Shown here: positions 1-7,795 of the stretch, one piece after another
Numbering within the stretch: the first letter of the stretch is position 1
Layout of the letters: each line of letters opens with the position of its first letter
From: CAIKZZ01 sp037443765
Lineage (GTDB): Bacteria; Pseudomonadota; Gammaproteobacteria; Steroidobacterales; Steroidobacteraceae
Assembly: GCA_037443765.1 (NCBI GenBank)
Contig: JBBINS010000062.1
Location: 1-15,368 of the forward strand
Direction of reading: 5' to 3'
DNA: 15,368 nucleotides
The notes under the pieces: generated by a model
Told to the model about the DNA's origin: nothing
Databases searched by the model: none
What the model saw: only the letters and a program-made list of their open reading frames with translations
Made by a program: the position numbers and the translations under genes

Positions 1-203
1 GCGGGCGCCGCCGGCGCGGCCGCGGGCCGCAGCCGCTGCAGCGCGTCCTCGATCAGCGTCTCGTCGTAGTCGACGGCCGTGATCAGCTCGATGCCGCCAT
101 CGATGCGCCGGTTCGAAATGATCACGGCGTCGGGACCCTGCTCCGCGCGAACGCTTTCCAGCGCCTCGCGCATCGACTCGGCCACGAATCTCTTGATCTT
201 CAT
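1..203 (-). CDS. flhF: FlhF, flagellar placement GTPase (N-terminal part only)
   Basis: Only the first 67 codons are present; the gene runs off the left edge of the window. The visible N-terminus begins MKIKRFVAESMREALESVR and continues with EQGPDAVIISNRR and an ITAVDYDE segment, the typical opening of FlhF, an SRP-family GTPase that sets the site and number of polar flagella. After about residue 58 it enters an Ala/Pro-rich linker, also usual for FlhF; the GTPase NG domain would lie outside the window. The ATG at 203 is preceded by a strong Shine-Dalgarno sequence (GGGAGGA at 213-207, 3 nt away). It follows flhA by 33 nt on the same strand, the order seen in many Gamma- and Betaproteobacteria. 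The assignment rests on remembered family sequence. Confidence 0.9.
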   Translation of the reverse strand, partial: MKIKRFVAESMREALESVRAEQGPDAVIISNRRIDGGIELITAVDYDETLIEDALQRLRPAAAPAAP

Positions 204-236
204 CAGTCCTCCCGTCGTCGCTCAGGGCACCGGGCG

Positions 237-2324
237 TCAGCGCCCGACCGCCGACACGACCCGGATGCGCCGGTTTTCCGGCACTTCGTTGTAGGCGAGT
301 ACGCTCAGCGTCGGCACGCCGTGCCTCAGGAGCCGCGACAGCCACGGCCGCAGCTTCGGAGTCGTCAGCAGCACGGCCGGCTCGCCCGCCAGCTCCTGGC
401 GTCGCGCGCTGTCGGCGAGCGCCTGCACCAGCCGGTCGGCGAGCCCGGGCTCGATGCCCGGGCCGTCGCCGCCGCCGAGAATGGAGTCACCAAGCACCTG
501 CTCGAGCTGCGCGTCGAGGGTGACGACCGGAAGTTCCTGCCGGAGTCCGGTGATCGCCTGCACGATCGAGCGGCCGAGCGCGATTCGGACCGCGGCGACG
601 AGCTGGGCGGGGTCCTGGGTGCGGCCCGCGTTCTCGGCGAGCGTCTCGGCGATGACGCGGAAGTTGCGGATCGGAACGCGCTCGACCAGCAGGTTCTGCA
701 GCACCTTGACGACGACGCTCATGGGCAGCGCCTTCGGTACCAGTTCCTCGACCAGCTTCGGCGCGGCCTTCTGCAGGCGGTTCAGGATCTGCTGGACCTC
801 CTCGTGGCCGAGCAGCTCGTGGCCGTGCGCCTGCAGCAGCTGCGACAGGTGCGTCGCGATGACCGTGCCGCCGTCGACGACCGTGTAGCCCTGGGTCTGC
901 GCCTGCTCGCGGCGCGAGCGCTCGATCCACACGGCGTCGAGACCGAAGGCGGGATCCTTGGTCGTGATGCCCGGCACCGGGCCGGCGACGGTGCCCGGAT
1001 TGATCGCGAGGTCGCGGTCGGGGAACACCTCGGCCTCGCCGACCGGGACGCCCTGTACCGTGATCCGGTAGCTGTTCGGGCCGAGGTCGAGGTTGTCACG
1101 GATGTGGACGGCCGGCACGAGGAAGCCGAGTTCCTCGGACAGCTTCTTGCGCACGCCCTTGATGCGCCCCATGAGCTCTCCGCCCTGCGCCTTGTCGACC
1201 AGCGGGATCAGCCGGTAGCCGACCTCGAGGCCGATCGGATCGACCGCCTCGACGTCGTCCCAGGACAGCTCGCGCTGTTCGGCCGGCACCTTGGCTTCCG
1301 GTGCTGTCGCCGCGGGAGCCGGCGCCCGCGCGGCTTCGTCGGCCTTGATCTTCAAGAACCACGCCCCGCCGCCCGACAGGGCGGCCATCGCGAGGAAGGC
1401 GAGGTTCGGCATGCCCGGGATGATGCCCATGAGGCCGAGGATGCCGGCCGACACGGCGAGCGCCTTCGGCTGGCCGAGCATCTGCTTGGCGACCTGCTGG
1501 CTCATGTCCGAGGAGCGCGACATACGCGTCACGATGACCGCGACCGCAACCGACAGCAGCAGCGCCGGAATCTGCGCCACGAGCCCATCGCCGATCGTCA
1601 GCAGCACGTACGTGCGCCCGGCCGCGGCGAGGTCGAGGCCATGCTGAAGCGTGCCTACCGCGAGGCCGCCGAAGATGTTGATGAACACGACCAGGATGCC
1701 GGCGATCGCGTCGCCGCGGACGAACTTGGAGGCACCGTCCATCGCGCCGTAGAAGTCCGCTTCCTCGCGGACCTCCTGGCGCCGGATCGTGGCCTCGGCC
1801 TGCGTGATGATGCCGGCATTGAGGTCGGCGTCGATCGCCATCTGCTTGCCGGGCATCGCGTCGAGGGTGAAGCGTGCCGTCACTTCCGAGACGCGGCCCG
1901 CGCCCTTCGTGACGACCATGAAGTTGATGATCACCAGGATCGCGAACACGACCAGGCCGACGGCGTAGTTGCCGCCGATCACGAAAGAGCCGAACGCGTG
2001 GATCACCTGGCCCGCGGCCGCAGGCCCGGTGTGGCCCTGCAGCAGCACGACGCGCGTCGAGGCGACGTTGAGCGCCAGCCTAAGCAGCGTCGCGGCGAGC
2101 AGCACGGTCGGGAACACCGCGAAATCGAGCGGCCGGCGCACGTAGATGACCGCGAGGATCACCACCAGCGACAGCGAGATGTTGAACGTGAAGAACAGGT
2201 CGAGCAGCACCGGTGGCAGGGGCAGCACCAGCATCGCCAGCATGACCAGCAGCAGCACCGGGACCGCGAGTCCCTGGCGCCCGAACTCCACCAGCGCGTC
2301 GCTGATCGGGCGTGCGGCGCTCAT
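237..2324 (-). CDS. flhA: FlhA, flagellar type III export gate protein
   Basis: FlhA is the large export-gate subunit of the flagellar type III secretion apparatus; its cytoplasmic domain docks chaperone-substrate complexes. The 695-residue length is normal. Hydrophobic helices fill roughly residues 18-330, and the FHIPEP-family signature lies at about 140-172 (GAGRVSEVTARFTLDAMPGK followed by QMAIDADLNAG). A charged Ala/Pro linker at about 330-350 leads into the soluble domain, which carries typical segments such as DPIGLEVGYRLIPLVD and NFRVIAETLAE. The ATG at 2324 overlaps the flhB stop as ATGA (4 nt), which suggests translational coupling and decides the start. The long plus-strand frame opposite it is a shadow of this GC-rich gene. 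Confidence 0.98.
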   Translation of the reverse strand: MSAARPISDALVEFGRQGLAVPVLLLVMLAMLVLPLPPVLLDLFFTFNISLSLVVILAVIYVRRPLDFAVFPTVLLAATLLRLALNVASTRVVLLQGHTGPAAAGQVIHAFGSFVIGGNYAVGLVVFAILVIINFMVVTKGAGRVSEVTARFTLDAMPGKQMAIDADLNAGIITQAEATIRRQEVREEADFYGAMDGASKFVRGDAIAGILVVFINIFGGLAVGTLQHGLDLAAAGRTYVLLTIGDGLVAQIPALLLSVAVAVIVTRMSRSSDMSQQVAKQMLGQPKALAVSAGILGLMGIIPGMPNLAFLAMAALSGGGAWFLKIKADEAARAPAPAATAPEAKVPAEQRELSWDDVEAVDPIGLEVGYRLIPLVDKAQGGELMGRIKGVRKKLSEELGFLVPAVHIRDNLDLGPNSYRITVQGVPVGEAEVFPDRDLAINPGTVAGPVPGITTKDPAFGLDAVWIERSRREQAQTQGYTVVDGGTVIATHLSQLLQAHGHELLGHEEVQQILNRLQKAAPKLVEELVPKALPMSVVVKVLQNLLVERVPIRNFRVIAETLAENAGRTQDPAQLVAAVRIALGRSIVQAITGLRQELPVVTLDAQLEQVLGDSILGGGDGPGIEPGLADRLVQALADSARRQELAGEPAVLLTTPKLRPWLSRLLRHGVPTLSVLAYNEVPENRRIRVVSAVGR

Positions 2325-3472
2325 TCAACCACCCCGCGGTCGTATTTGGCGCGCAGCTCCGCGTCGATCTCGGGGGCCGGGCGCCGGAGGCGGGCGGCGC
2401 GCTGCGCGCTCAGCGTCTTGATCTGGTACAGGTACGACAGCACCTGCGCGACTGCGAGGTACAGGCCCGCCGGGATCTCGCGACCGACCTCGGTGCTGCC
2501 GTAGAGCACGCGCGCCAGCGCCGGTGCCTCGAAGAGCGGCACACGGGCGTCGTCGGCGCGGCGCCGGATCTCCACCGCGACCAGGTCGCGGCCCTTGGCG
2601 ATCACGCGCGGAGCCTTCATCCGCGCCGCGTCGTACTTGAGCGCCACCGCGTAGTGCGTCGGGTTCGTGACCACGACATCCGCAGTCGCCACCGCCGCCA
2701 TCATGCGGCGCGTCGACATCTTGCGCTGCATCTCGCGGATGCGCGCCTTGACCTCGGGCCGCCCGTCCGTCTCCTTGGACTCCTCGCGGATCTCGTCGCG
2801 GGTCATCTTTAGCTGGCGGTGGACCAGCCACCACTGCAGCGGCGCATCGACCGCCGCGATGACGACGAGCCCGAGGCTCATCAGCAGCATCGCCAACGTC
2901 AGGAGGTGAATCGCGCGGCCCATGCCGGGGATCACTGGCATCGCGCCGAGCGCGATCGCATCGCGCGAGAGCCACAGCCCGATCGACACGGCGATGGCGC
3001 CGACCACCGCGAGCTTGAGGAGGGCCTTGACGAGCTCCGACAGTCCGCCCAGCCCGAAGATGCGGCCGAGGCCCGGCACCGGGTTCAGGCGGTTGAGATC
3101 GGGCGCGAAGGCCTCCGCGGTGAACACCCAGCCGCCGAGGCCGAGCGGCGCGAGCACCGCGGCCGCCATCACGGCGGCGAAGAATGGCAGCAGGATCACG
3201 AGCGCGTCGACAACGGTGACGCCGAGTGCGCGGCCCATCGTCGAACCGTCCAGCAACGCGCCGCGATCGAACGACAGGCCGCTCGTCAGCAGGTGACCGA
3301 AGCCGCGCGCCAGCGCGCCGCCGCCGAACAGCAGCGCACTGCTGCCGACGATCATCACCGCCGCGCTGCCGAGCTCCTTCGAACGCGCCACCTGGCCGCG
3401 GTCGCGGGCGTCCTGCAGCTTCTTGGCTGTGGGTTGTTCAGTCTTTTCGGCGTCTGAGTCGTCGCTTGCCAT
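2321..3472 (-). CDS. flhB: FlhB, export substrate-specificity switch protein
   Basis: FlhB is the flagellar export-apparatus membrane protein that switches secretion from rod/hook to filament substrates after autocleavage. The 383-residue protein starts with the usual acidic/Lys-rich N-terminus (DAEKTEQPTAKKLQDAR) and has four hydrophobic segments between about residues 35 and 215. A charged linker (RDEIREESKETDGRPEVKAR, about 225-244) leads to the cytoplasmic domain. The autocleavage motif NPTH is intact at 270-273, within VVTNPTHYAVALKY. The ATG at 3472 has a GAGGA ribosome site 5 nt upstream. It lies 7 nt after fliR and overlaps flhA by 4 nt. No odd residues were seen. Confidence 0.98.
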   Translation of the reverse strand: MASDDSDAEKTEQPTAKKLQDARDRGQVARSKELGSAAVMIVGSSALLFGGGALARGFGHLLTSGLSFDRGALLDGSTMGRALGVTVVDALVILLPFFAAVMAAAVLAPLGLGGWVFTAEAFAPDLNRLNPVPGLGRIFGLGGLSELVKALLKLAVVGAIAVSIGLWLSRDAIALGAMPVIPGMGRAIHLLTLAMLLMSLGLVVIAAVDAPLQWWLVHRQLKMTRDEIREESKETDGRPEVKARIREMQRKMSTRRMMAAVATADVVVTNPTHYAVALKYDAARMKAPRVIAKGRDLVAVEIRRRADDARVPLFEAPALARVLYGSTEVGREIPAGLYLAVAQVLSYLYQIKTLSAQRAARLRRPAPEIDAELRAKYDRGVVE

Positions 3473-3479
3473 GGCGTCC

Positions 3480-4259
3480 TCAGTGCGTGCCGACGATGCG
3501 GCCGGCCGTGTCGACCGACTCGAGGAACAGCCGCTCGAGGTTGCTCTGCAGTGTCGGCAGGCTGAGCATCAGCATCGCGAATCCGAGCAGCATGCTGATC
3601 GGGAAGCCGACCGCGAACAGGTTGAGCTGCGGCGCGGCGCGGCTGACGATGCCGAGCGCGAGGTTGACGAGCACGAGACCGACGACCGCCGGCAACGCGA
3701 TCATCGTGCCGGCCTCGAAGATCTTGCCGCCCAATTGCGCGAGCGCGAGGAAGGCGTCCGGGCCGAGCGTCGTCGCCCCGGGAGGCAGGACGCGGAAGCT
3801 GTCGGCCAGCACGCTGAGGAGCGCGATGTGTCCGTCGAGCGCCAGGAAGATCAGCATGCCGAGAATCAGGTAGAACTGGCTGACGACCGCGGTGCTCGCG
3901 CCGCGGGCGGGGTCGACCATGGTCGCGAACCCGAGGCCCATCGTCGTCGCTACCAGCTGCCCGGAGAGCGACAACGCGTCGAACACGACCTGGACGACGA
4001 ACGCGATCGCGATCCCGATCAGCACCTGCTGCGCGGCCGTCAGGAGCGCGGTCGCGCTCAACGGATCGATGGCCGGCGTCGGTGGCGTCAGCGGCGCCAG
4101 GATCAGCGTCAGCGCGAGTGCGAGCACGAGCTTGATGCGGCGGGGCACGAGCGCGGCGCCGAAGAACGGCGCCACCAGCATGAACCCCGTGACCCTGAGG
4201 AATGCCCAGCCGTAGCCCTCGAGTCCCGCCAGCAGCCGTGTGAAGTCGATGGTCAGCAT
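3480..4259 (-). CDS. fliR: FliR, flagellar export gate membrane protein
   Basis: FliR forms the core export gate of the flagellar secretion apparatus with FliP and FliQ. The 259-residue length is normal. The sequence is hydrophobic throughout, with about six segments, and has family-typical stretches: RVTGFMLVAPFFGAALVPRR near residues 18-37, and LNLFAVGFPISMLLGFAMLM near the C-terminus. The ATG at 4259 lies just after the fliQ stop, with a 5-nt gap, and its own stop is 7 nt before flhB. The gene order P-Q-R-B supports the call. Confidence 0.97.
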   Translation of the reverse strand: MLTIDFTRLLAGLEGYGWAFLRVTGFMLVAPFFGAALVPRRIKLVLALALTLILAPLTPPTPAIDPLSATALLTAAQQVLIGIAIAFVVQVVFDALSLSGQLVATTMGLGFATMVDPARGASTAVVSQFYLILGMLIFLALDGHIALLSVLADSFRVLPPGATTLGPDAFLALAQLGGKIFEAGTMIALPAVVGLVLVNLALGIVSRAAPQLNLFAVGFPISMLLGFAMLMLSLPTLQSNLERLFLESVDTAGRIVGTH

Positions 4260-4264
4260 GGCGG

Positions 4265-4534
4265 TCAGCCGATCACCGACGGAATGCTCTCGAACAGCGC
4301 CCGGGTGTAGTCGATCAGCGTCTGCAGCATCCAGTGCCCGGTCACGAAGATCGTCGCGACCAGCACGAGCAATTTCGGGATGAACGACAGCGTCATCTCG
4401 TTGATCTGCGTCGCGGCCTGCAGCATGCCGATCACGACGCCGGTCACGAGCGCGGCCAGCAGCAGCGGCGCGGAGATCATCGAGGTGACGACCAGGGCGC
4501 GCTCGCCGATGGAGATGACGGTTTCGGGGGTCAT
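4265..4534 (-). CDS. fliQ: FliQ, flagellar export gate small membrane protein
   Basis: FliQ is a small two-helix subunit of the FliPQR export gate. At 89 residues it has the normal family length. It starts MTPETVISIGERALVV and has hydrophobic helices at about residues 16-40 and 52-75, separated by the conserved polar stretch QAATQINEMTLSFIPKL. The ATG at 4534 lies 7 nt after fliP, and the stop is 5 nt before fliR. The ribosome site is weak, so it probably relies on coupling to fliP translation. Confidence 0.97.
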   Translation of the reverse strand: MTPETVISIGERALVVTSMISAPLLLAALVTGVVIGMLQAATQINEMTLSFIPKLLVLVATIFVTGHWMLQTLIDYTRALFESIPSVIG

Positions 4535-4541
4535 GGGCGGC

Positions 4542-5294
4542 TCAGGTCGCGAAGCTCGAGGCCAGCGTGCCCATCAGCAGGGTCCAGCCGTCGACGAGCA
4601 CGAACAGCATCAGTTTGAAGGGCAGCGACACGAGCATCGGAGACAGCATCATCATGCCCATCGACATCAGGACGCTCGCGACCACGAGATCGATGATCAG
4701 GAACGGGATGAAGATCATGAAGCCGATCTGGAACGCGGTCTTGAGCTCGCTGGTGATGAACGCCGGGACGAGCACGGCGAGCGGTACGGCCTCGGGACCG
4801 GCGAAGGGGCCCTGCCCCGAGATGCGCCCGAAGCTCACGAGGTCGGTCTCGCGCGTCTGCTTCAGCATGAATTCCCGCAGCGGCGTGACGCTCTTCGTCA
4901 GCGCCGCCTCGGCGCCGAGCTGGTTGTCGAGATAGGGCTTGACGCCCTCCGCCCACGACTGGTTCAGCACGGGGCTCATGACGAACAGCGTCATGAACAG
5001 CGACAGGCCCACGATCACCTGGTTCGGCGGCGTCGTCGGCGTGCCGAGCGCCTGCCGGAGGATCGACAGCACGATCACGATGCGGGTGAAGGCCGTCATG
5101 CTGAGCAGGATCGCGGGCAGCACCGACAGCAGCGTCATCAGGACGAGGACCTGCACGGTCAGCGAGTACGTCTGGGCACCGCCGCCCCTGGCCTCGACGG
5201 ACAGGATCGGCAGGCCGCTGGCCTCCGCGGCCGCGGCGAGGGCCGGCAGCAGGAGCGCGACGAGCGCGAGCAGCGACGCGAGCGGACGCTTCAC
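4542..5294 (-). CDS. fliP: FliP, flagellar export gate membrane protein
   Basis: FliP assembles with FliQ and FliR into the export pore. The 250-residue protein begins with a cleavable-type signal sequence (MKRPLASLLALVALLLPALA, then AAAEA), typical of FliP. The family signatures are clear: VLSILRQALGTPTTPPNQV near residue 75, and FQIGFMIFIPFLIIDLVVAS near residue 185, followed by a Met-rich stretch and PFKLMLFVLVDGW. The start is a GTG at 5294, overlapping the fliO stop as GTGA, so it is translationally coupled. The stop lies 7 nt before fliQ. Confidence 0.98.
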   Translation of the reverse strand: MKRPLASLLALVALLLPALAAAAEASGLPILSVEARGGGAQTYSLTVQVLVLMTLLSVLPAILLSMTAFTRIVIVLSILRQALGTPTTPPNQVIVGLSLFMTLFVMSPVLNQSWAEGVKPYLDNQLGAEAALTKSVTPLREFMLKQTRETDLVSFGRISGQGPFAGPEAVPLAVLVPAFITSELKTAFQIGFMIFIPFLIIDLVVASVLMSMGMMMLSPMLVSLPFKLMLFVLVDGWTLLMGTLASSFAT

Positions 5295-5713
5295 GGCTTC
5301 GCGCCCCCGCCCATCAGGTTCTTGAGACGTTCGGCGAAGGCGCCGGGGCTCGTGGCCTCCGGTGGCAGCGCCACGGGCCGCTCGAGCAGCGCCAGCGAGC
5401 GGACGCCGTCGCCGCCGACGCCGACGAGCGCCTGGCCGTCGCCGACCTTGAGCAGGACGACGCGCTCCTTCGGCCCGACTGCGACGTCGGCGAGCACCTT
5501 GAGGCCGCTCGAGGCGGCGCGCGGCGTCAGCCGCAGGCGCGTCGCGAGCCAGGCGAGCGCAATGATGACGCCGACGATCAGGACAAGGCTCGCCGCGACC
5601 TGCGCGAAGCCGGTCGCGGCGCCAGGCGCGGCTGGCGCGGTCGTCACGGCGCCCGCAGTCGCGAGCGGCGCGAGTGCGAGAGCAAGGCCGACCAGGCGCG
5701 CGCCGCGTGTCAC
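5291..5713 (-). CDS. fliO: FliO, flagellar export assembly protein
   Basis: FliO is a poorly conserved membrane protein that stabilises assembly of the FliPQR gate. This 140-residue copy has a signal-like N-terminus (about residues 1-21), an Ala/Pro stretch, one membrane helix (about 38-58, AASLVLIVGVIIALAWLATRL), and a small cytoplasmic domain with the family-typical LADVAVGPKERVVLLKVGD. The start is GTG at 5713, overlapping the fliN stop as GTGA; its end overlaps fliP by 4 nt. Position between fliN and fliP strengthens a call that sequence alone would make only moderately. Confidence 0.93.
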   Translation of the reverse strand: MTRGARLVGLALALAPLATAGAVTTAPAAPGAATGFAQVAASLVLIVGVIIALAWLATRLRLTPRAASSGLKVLADVAVGPKERVVLLKVGDGQALVGVGGDGVRSLALLERPVALPPEATSPGAFAERLKNLMGGGAKP

Positions 5714-6066
5714 TTGATGCGCTCCATCCGCTCGCCGGGGCTGACGACCTCGATCAGGCGGATGCCGAACTTCTCGTTGACGACGACGACCTCGCCGCGG
5801 GCGACGCGCACGCCATTGACGAGCACGTCGAGCGGCTCGCCGGCGAGACGGTCGAGCTCGAGGATGGAGCCCTGCGTGAGCTGCAGCAGGTCGCGCACGG
5901 TGATCCTGGTGCGCCCGACCTCGAGCGCGATCGTCACCCCGACGTCGAGGATCAGCTCGAGGCTGACGTCGCCGCCGGGCGCCGCTGCACCGTCCGGCTG
6001 CAGGTCGCCGAACTGGGCGCGCGCGTAACTGGCGTCGCCGGCCACGGGGTTCGCAGGGGTGTTCAT
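5710..6066 (-). CDS. fliN: FliN, flagellar motor switch C-ring protein
   Basis: FliN forms the lower part of the cytoplasmic C-ring, which sets rotation direction and aids export-substrate docking. The 118-residue protein has a variable N-terminal 30 residues and then the SpoA/FliN domain with the hallmark run LDVGVTIALEVGRTRITVRD, then LLQLTQGSILELDRLAGEPL, VLVNG and ARGEVVVVNEKFGIRL. The ATG at 6066 has GGAG 8 nt upstream and lies 17 nt after fliM. The end overlaps fliO by 4 nt. Confidence 0.98.
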   Translation of the reverse strand: MNTPANPVAGDASYARAQFGDLQPDGAAAPGGDVSLELILDVGVTIALEVGRTRITVRDLLQLTQGSILELDRLAGEPLDVLVNGVRVARGEVVVVNEKFGIRLIEVVSPGERMERIK

Positions 6067-6083
6067 TCTTCGTTCTCCGCCGG

Positions 6084-7043
6084 TCAGGTGCTGCGGCGCC
6101 GCAGCGGTTGCAGGATCTTCAGTGCGTTGCGGCCGCGCGAAACGCCAAACTTCCCGGCGTAGATCGGCTCGTCGCCGGCATAGAGCGTCACGTTGCGCGG
6201 TGCGTCGATGGGCAGCACGTCGCCGGGCTTGAGGATCCGGAGATCACCGAGCGTGATCTCGGCCTCGGTCAGTACCGCGCGGACCTCGAGCGTCGCGTCG
6301 GCGACGTGCGCGCCGAGCGCCGGGCCCCAGGCCTCGGTACTGCCGCTGCGCGCGACGATGCCCGCGGTCAGTACCTCGCGCACCGGGTCGATCATCATCG
6401 ACGGCATCACGAGGTCGATCGCGCCGCCACCCGACGGCAGCTCGATGTTGAAGCGATTGACGAGCACGGTGTCAGTCGGTGCGGCAATCGAGGCAAACAG
6501 CGGGTTGGACTCGTGCTTGACGAGCTCGACCTCGACGTGCGCGACCGGCGTCCACGCCTGGCCGAGGTCCGTTGCCGCCTGGCGCAACACGAGGTGCACG
6601 AAGCGCACCTCGGTCGGCGTCAGTCCGTGATCGCCGCTGCGCTCGAGCGCCTTGCCCGGGCCGCCGAAGTACGTGTCGACCATCAGGAACACGAGATTGG
6701 TATCGAACACGAGCAGAGCGTTGCCGGGCAGCGGCTTGATGCGGCAGATGTCGAGGCTCGCCGGCGTCGTGACGCCGGCGAGGTAGTCGCCCGCCTTCTG
6801 GGTGCGGACGCCCTCGAAGGTCACCTGCGGCTCCCGCTGCAACAGGTTGAAGAGCGACACGCGGAAGCTGCGCGCGAACGTCTCGTGGATCGTCTCGAGT
6901 GCCGGCAGCCGGCCGCGCGTGATGCGCTGCGTACCGACGAGGTCGTAGGGCTTCACCTCGCCCTTGGCGTTCTTCTCGAGCAGCGCGTTGACCTCCTCGT
7001 CGGAGATCACCTTCTTTTCGACTTCAGCGCCTTCTGCAGACAC
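6084..7043 (-). CDS. fliM: FliM, flagellar motor switch protein
   Basis: FliM is the middle C-ring protein that binds phosphorylated CheY. The 319-residue length is normal. The N-terminal switch peptide is recognisable (ISDEEVNALLEK, about residues 13-24), followed by the linker and core domain with THETFARSF-like ETIHETFARSFRVSL, the VDTYFGGPGK segment around residue 127-136, and a C-terminal SpoA domain ending in ILKPGDVLPID and KFGVSRGRNALKI. The start is GTG at 7043 with GGAGA about 8 nt upstream. No ATG in a better position was seen. It lies 13 nt after fliL and 17 nt before fliN. Confidence 0.97.
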   Translation of the reverse strand: MSAEGAEVEKKVISDEEVNALLEKNAKGEVKPYDLVGTQRITRGRLPALETIHETFARSFRVSLFNLLQREPQVTFEGVRTQKAGDYLAGVTTPASLDICRIKPLPGNALLVFDTNLVFLMVDTYFGGPGKALERSGDHGLTPTEVRFVHLVLRQAATDLGQAWTPVAHVEVELVKHESNPLFASIAAPTDTVLVNRFNIELPSGGGAIDLVMPSMMIDPVREVLTAGIVARSGSTEAWGPALGAHVADATLEVRAVLTEAEITLGDLRILKPGDVLPIDAPRNVTLYAGDEPIYAGKFGVSRGRNALKILQPLRRRST

Positions 7044-7056
7044 GTAGCGGTCTCCG

Positions 7057-7623
7057 TCACTGCACGACGAAGCTGGAGAAATAGAGGTCCTCGACGCCCG
7101 TCGATCCGGTCTCCTTCTTGAGGATCTTCTGCACTTCCTTGAGGCACTCCTGGCGCAGCGCCTCCTTGCCCTCGCGCGTCATCAGCGTCTTGTAGTCCCG
7201 GTTGTTCATGAGCATCAGCAGGTTGTTGCGGATGGCCGGCGCGTTGCTCTTGACGGCCTCGATGACCTTCTCGTCGCGCGCCATCACGTCGATCTGCAGC
7301 TGCAGGAAGCGGACGGCCTGCGTGTCGTCGAAGTTGACGACCAGCGGCGGGTCGAAGGAGAAGTACTGGGCGGGCTTGTTGGAGCCGCCCTCGGCCTTGT
7401 GCTCGTCGGCCGCCGCCTTCGGCTCGGGCGGCTTCAGCGTCAACTTGCCGTCCGCGCCGAGGATGTACTCCGGCGTCGGGTGCAGCTTCGCGTTGACGAA
7501 GCCGCCGACCAGCACGGCGACGAGCACCGCGACGAAGATCCCGGCGCCGTTGACGATCTTTCCGACCAGCGCGCTCGGCGCGGCTTTCGGCTGCTCAGGG
7601 GGTTTCTCGGCGGCTTCTGCCAT
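7057..7623 (-). CDS. fliL: FliL, flagellar basal body-associated protein
   Basis: FliL is an inner-membrane protein around the stator that modulates motor torque. The 188-residue protein has a Pro/Ala-rich cytoplasmic N-terminus, one membrane helix (about residues 22-45, IVNGAGIFVAVLVAVLVGGF), a charged periplasmic linker, and the FliL domain with YFSFDPPLVVNFDDTQAVRF, LQLQIDVMARD and a C-terminal VEDLYFSSFVVQ. The ATG at 7623 has GAGGA about 5 nt upstream and is the first gene after the sigma-54 promoter. In Pseudomonas fliK usually precedes fliL; here the preceding gene is a divergent aldo/keto reductase, so fliK is not adjacent. Confidence 0.96.
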   Translation of the reverse strand: MAEAAEKPPEQPKAAPSALVGKIVNGAGIFVAVLVAVLVGGFVNAKLHPTPEYILGADGKLTLKPPEPKAAADEHKAEGGSNKPAQYFSFDPPLVVNFDDTQAVRFLQLQIDVMARDEKVIEAVKSNAPAIRNNLLMLMNNRDYKTLMTREGKEALRQECLKEVQKILKKETGSTGVEDLYFSSFVVQ

Positions 7624-7795
7624 GGTTGTTCCTCAAGGTTGCGCAGGGTTCTGTCAGCAACTTCCGTGCCACGGCAGAATTATCAATGAAGACAATGACT
7701 TGATTCGCACTCGCTCCCGCGGACGCCAACGCTTTGACCCGCGCCGGATGGTCGCCCGGGCCGAGGCGTCGGAAAATTGGCGGTAGAGTGGCGCC
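7624..7795. other. Divergent intergenic region fliL / aldo-keto reductase
   Basis: This 172-nt space separates the leftward flagellar operon from the rightward aldo/keto reductase. Besides the RpoN promoter it holds an AT-rich patch (about 7678-7708) that could host an activator or housekeeping promoter. For the rightward gene no convincing -35/-10 pair was found: TTGACC at 7734-7739 has no partner at the right distance. TAGAGT at 7784-7789 is -10-like but would give an almost leaderless message. Confidence 0.6.
7657..7671 (-). promoter_or_regulatory. Sigma-54 (RpoN) promoter of the fliL operon
   Basis: On the minus strand the sequence reads TGGCACG-GAAG-TTGC, an exact match to the RpoN -24/-12 consensus TGGCACG-N4-TTGC. 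The -24 element is at 7671-7665 and the -12 element at 7660-7657. Transcription would start near 7645, about 22 nt upstream of the fliL ATG. RpoN control of this flagellar class by a FleQ/FlrC-type activator is known in Pseudomonas and Vibrio; the activator site itself was not located. Confidence 0.9.

Noticed and set aside
321..2504. 727-codon plus-strand open frame opposite flhA
   Set aside because: Arg/Asp/His/Gln-rich composition of a GC-rich antisense shadow; flhA on the other strand is unmistakable.
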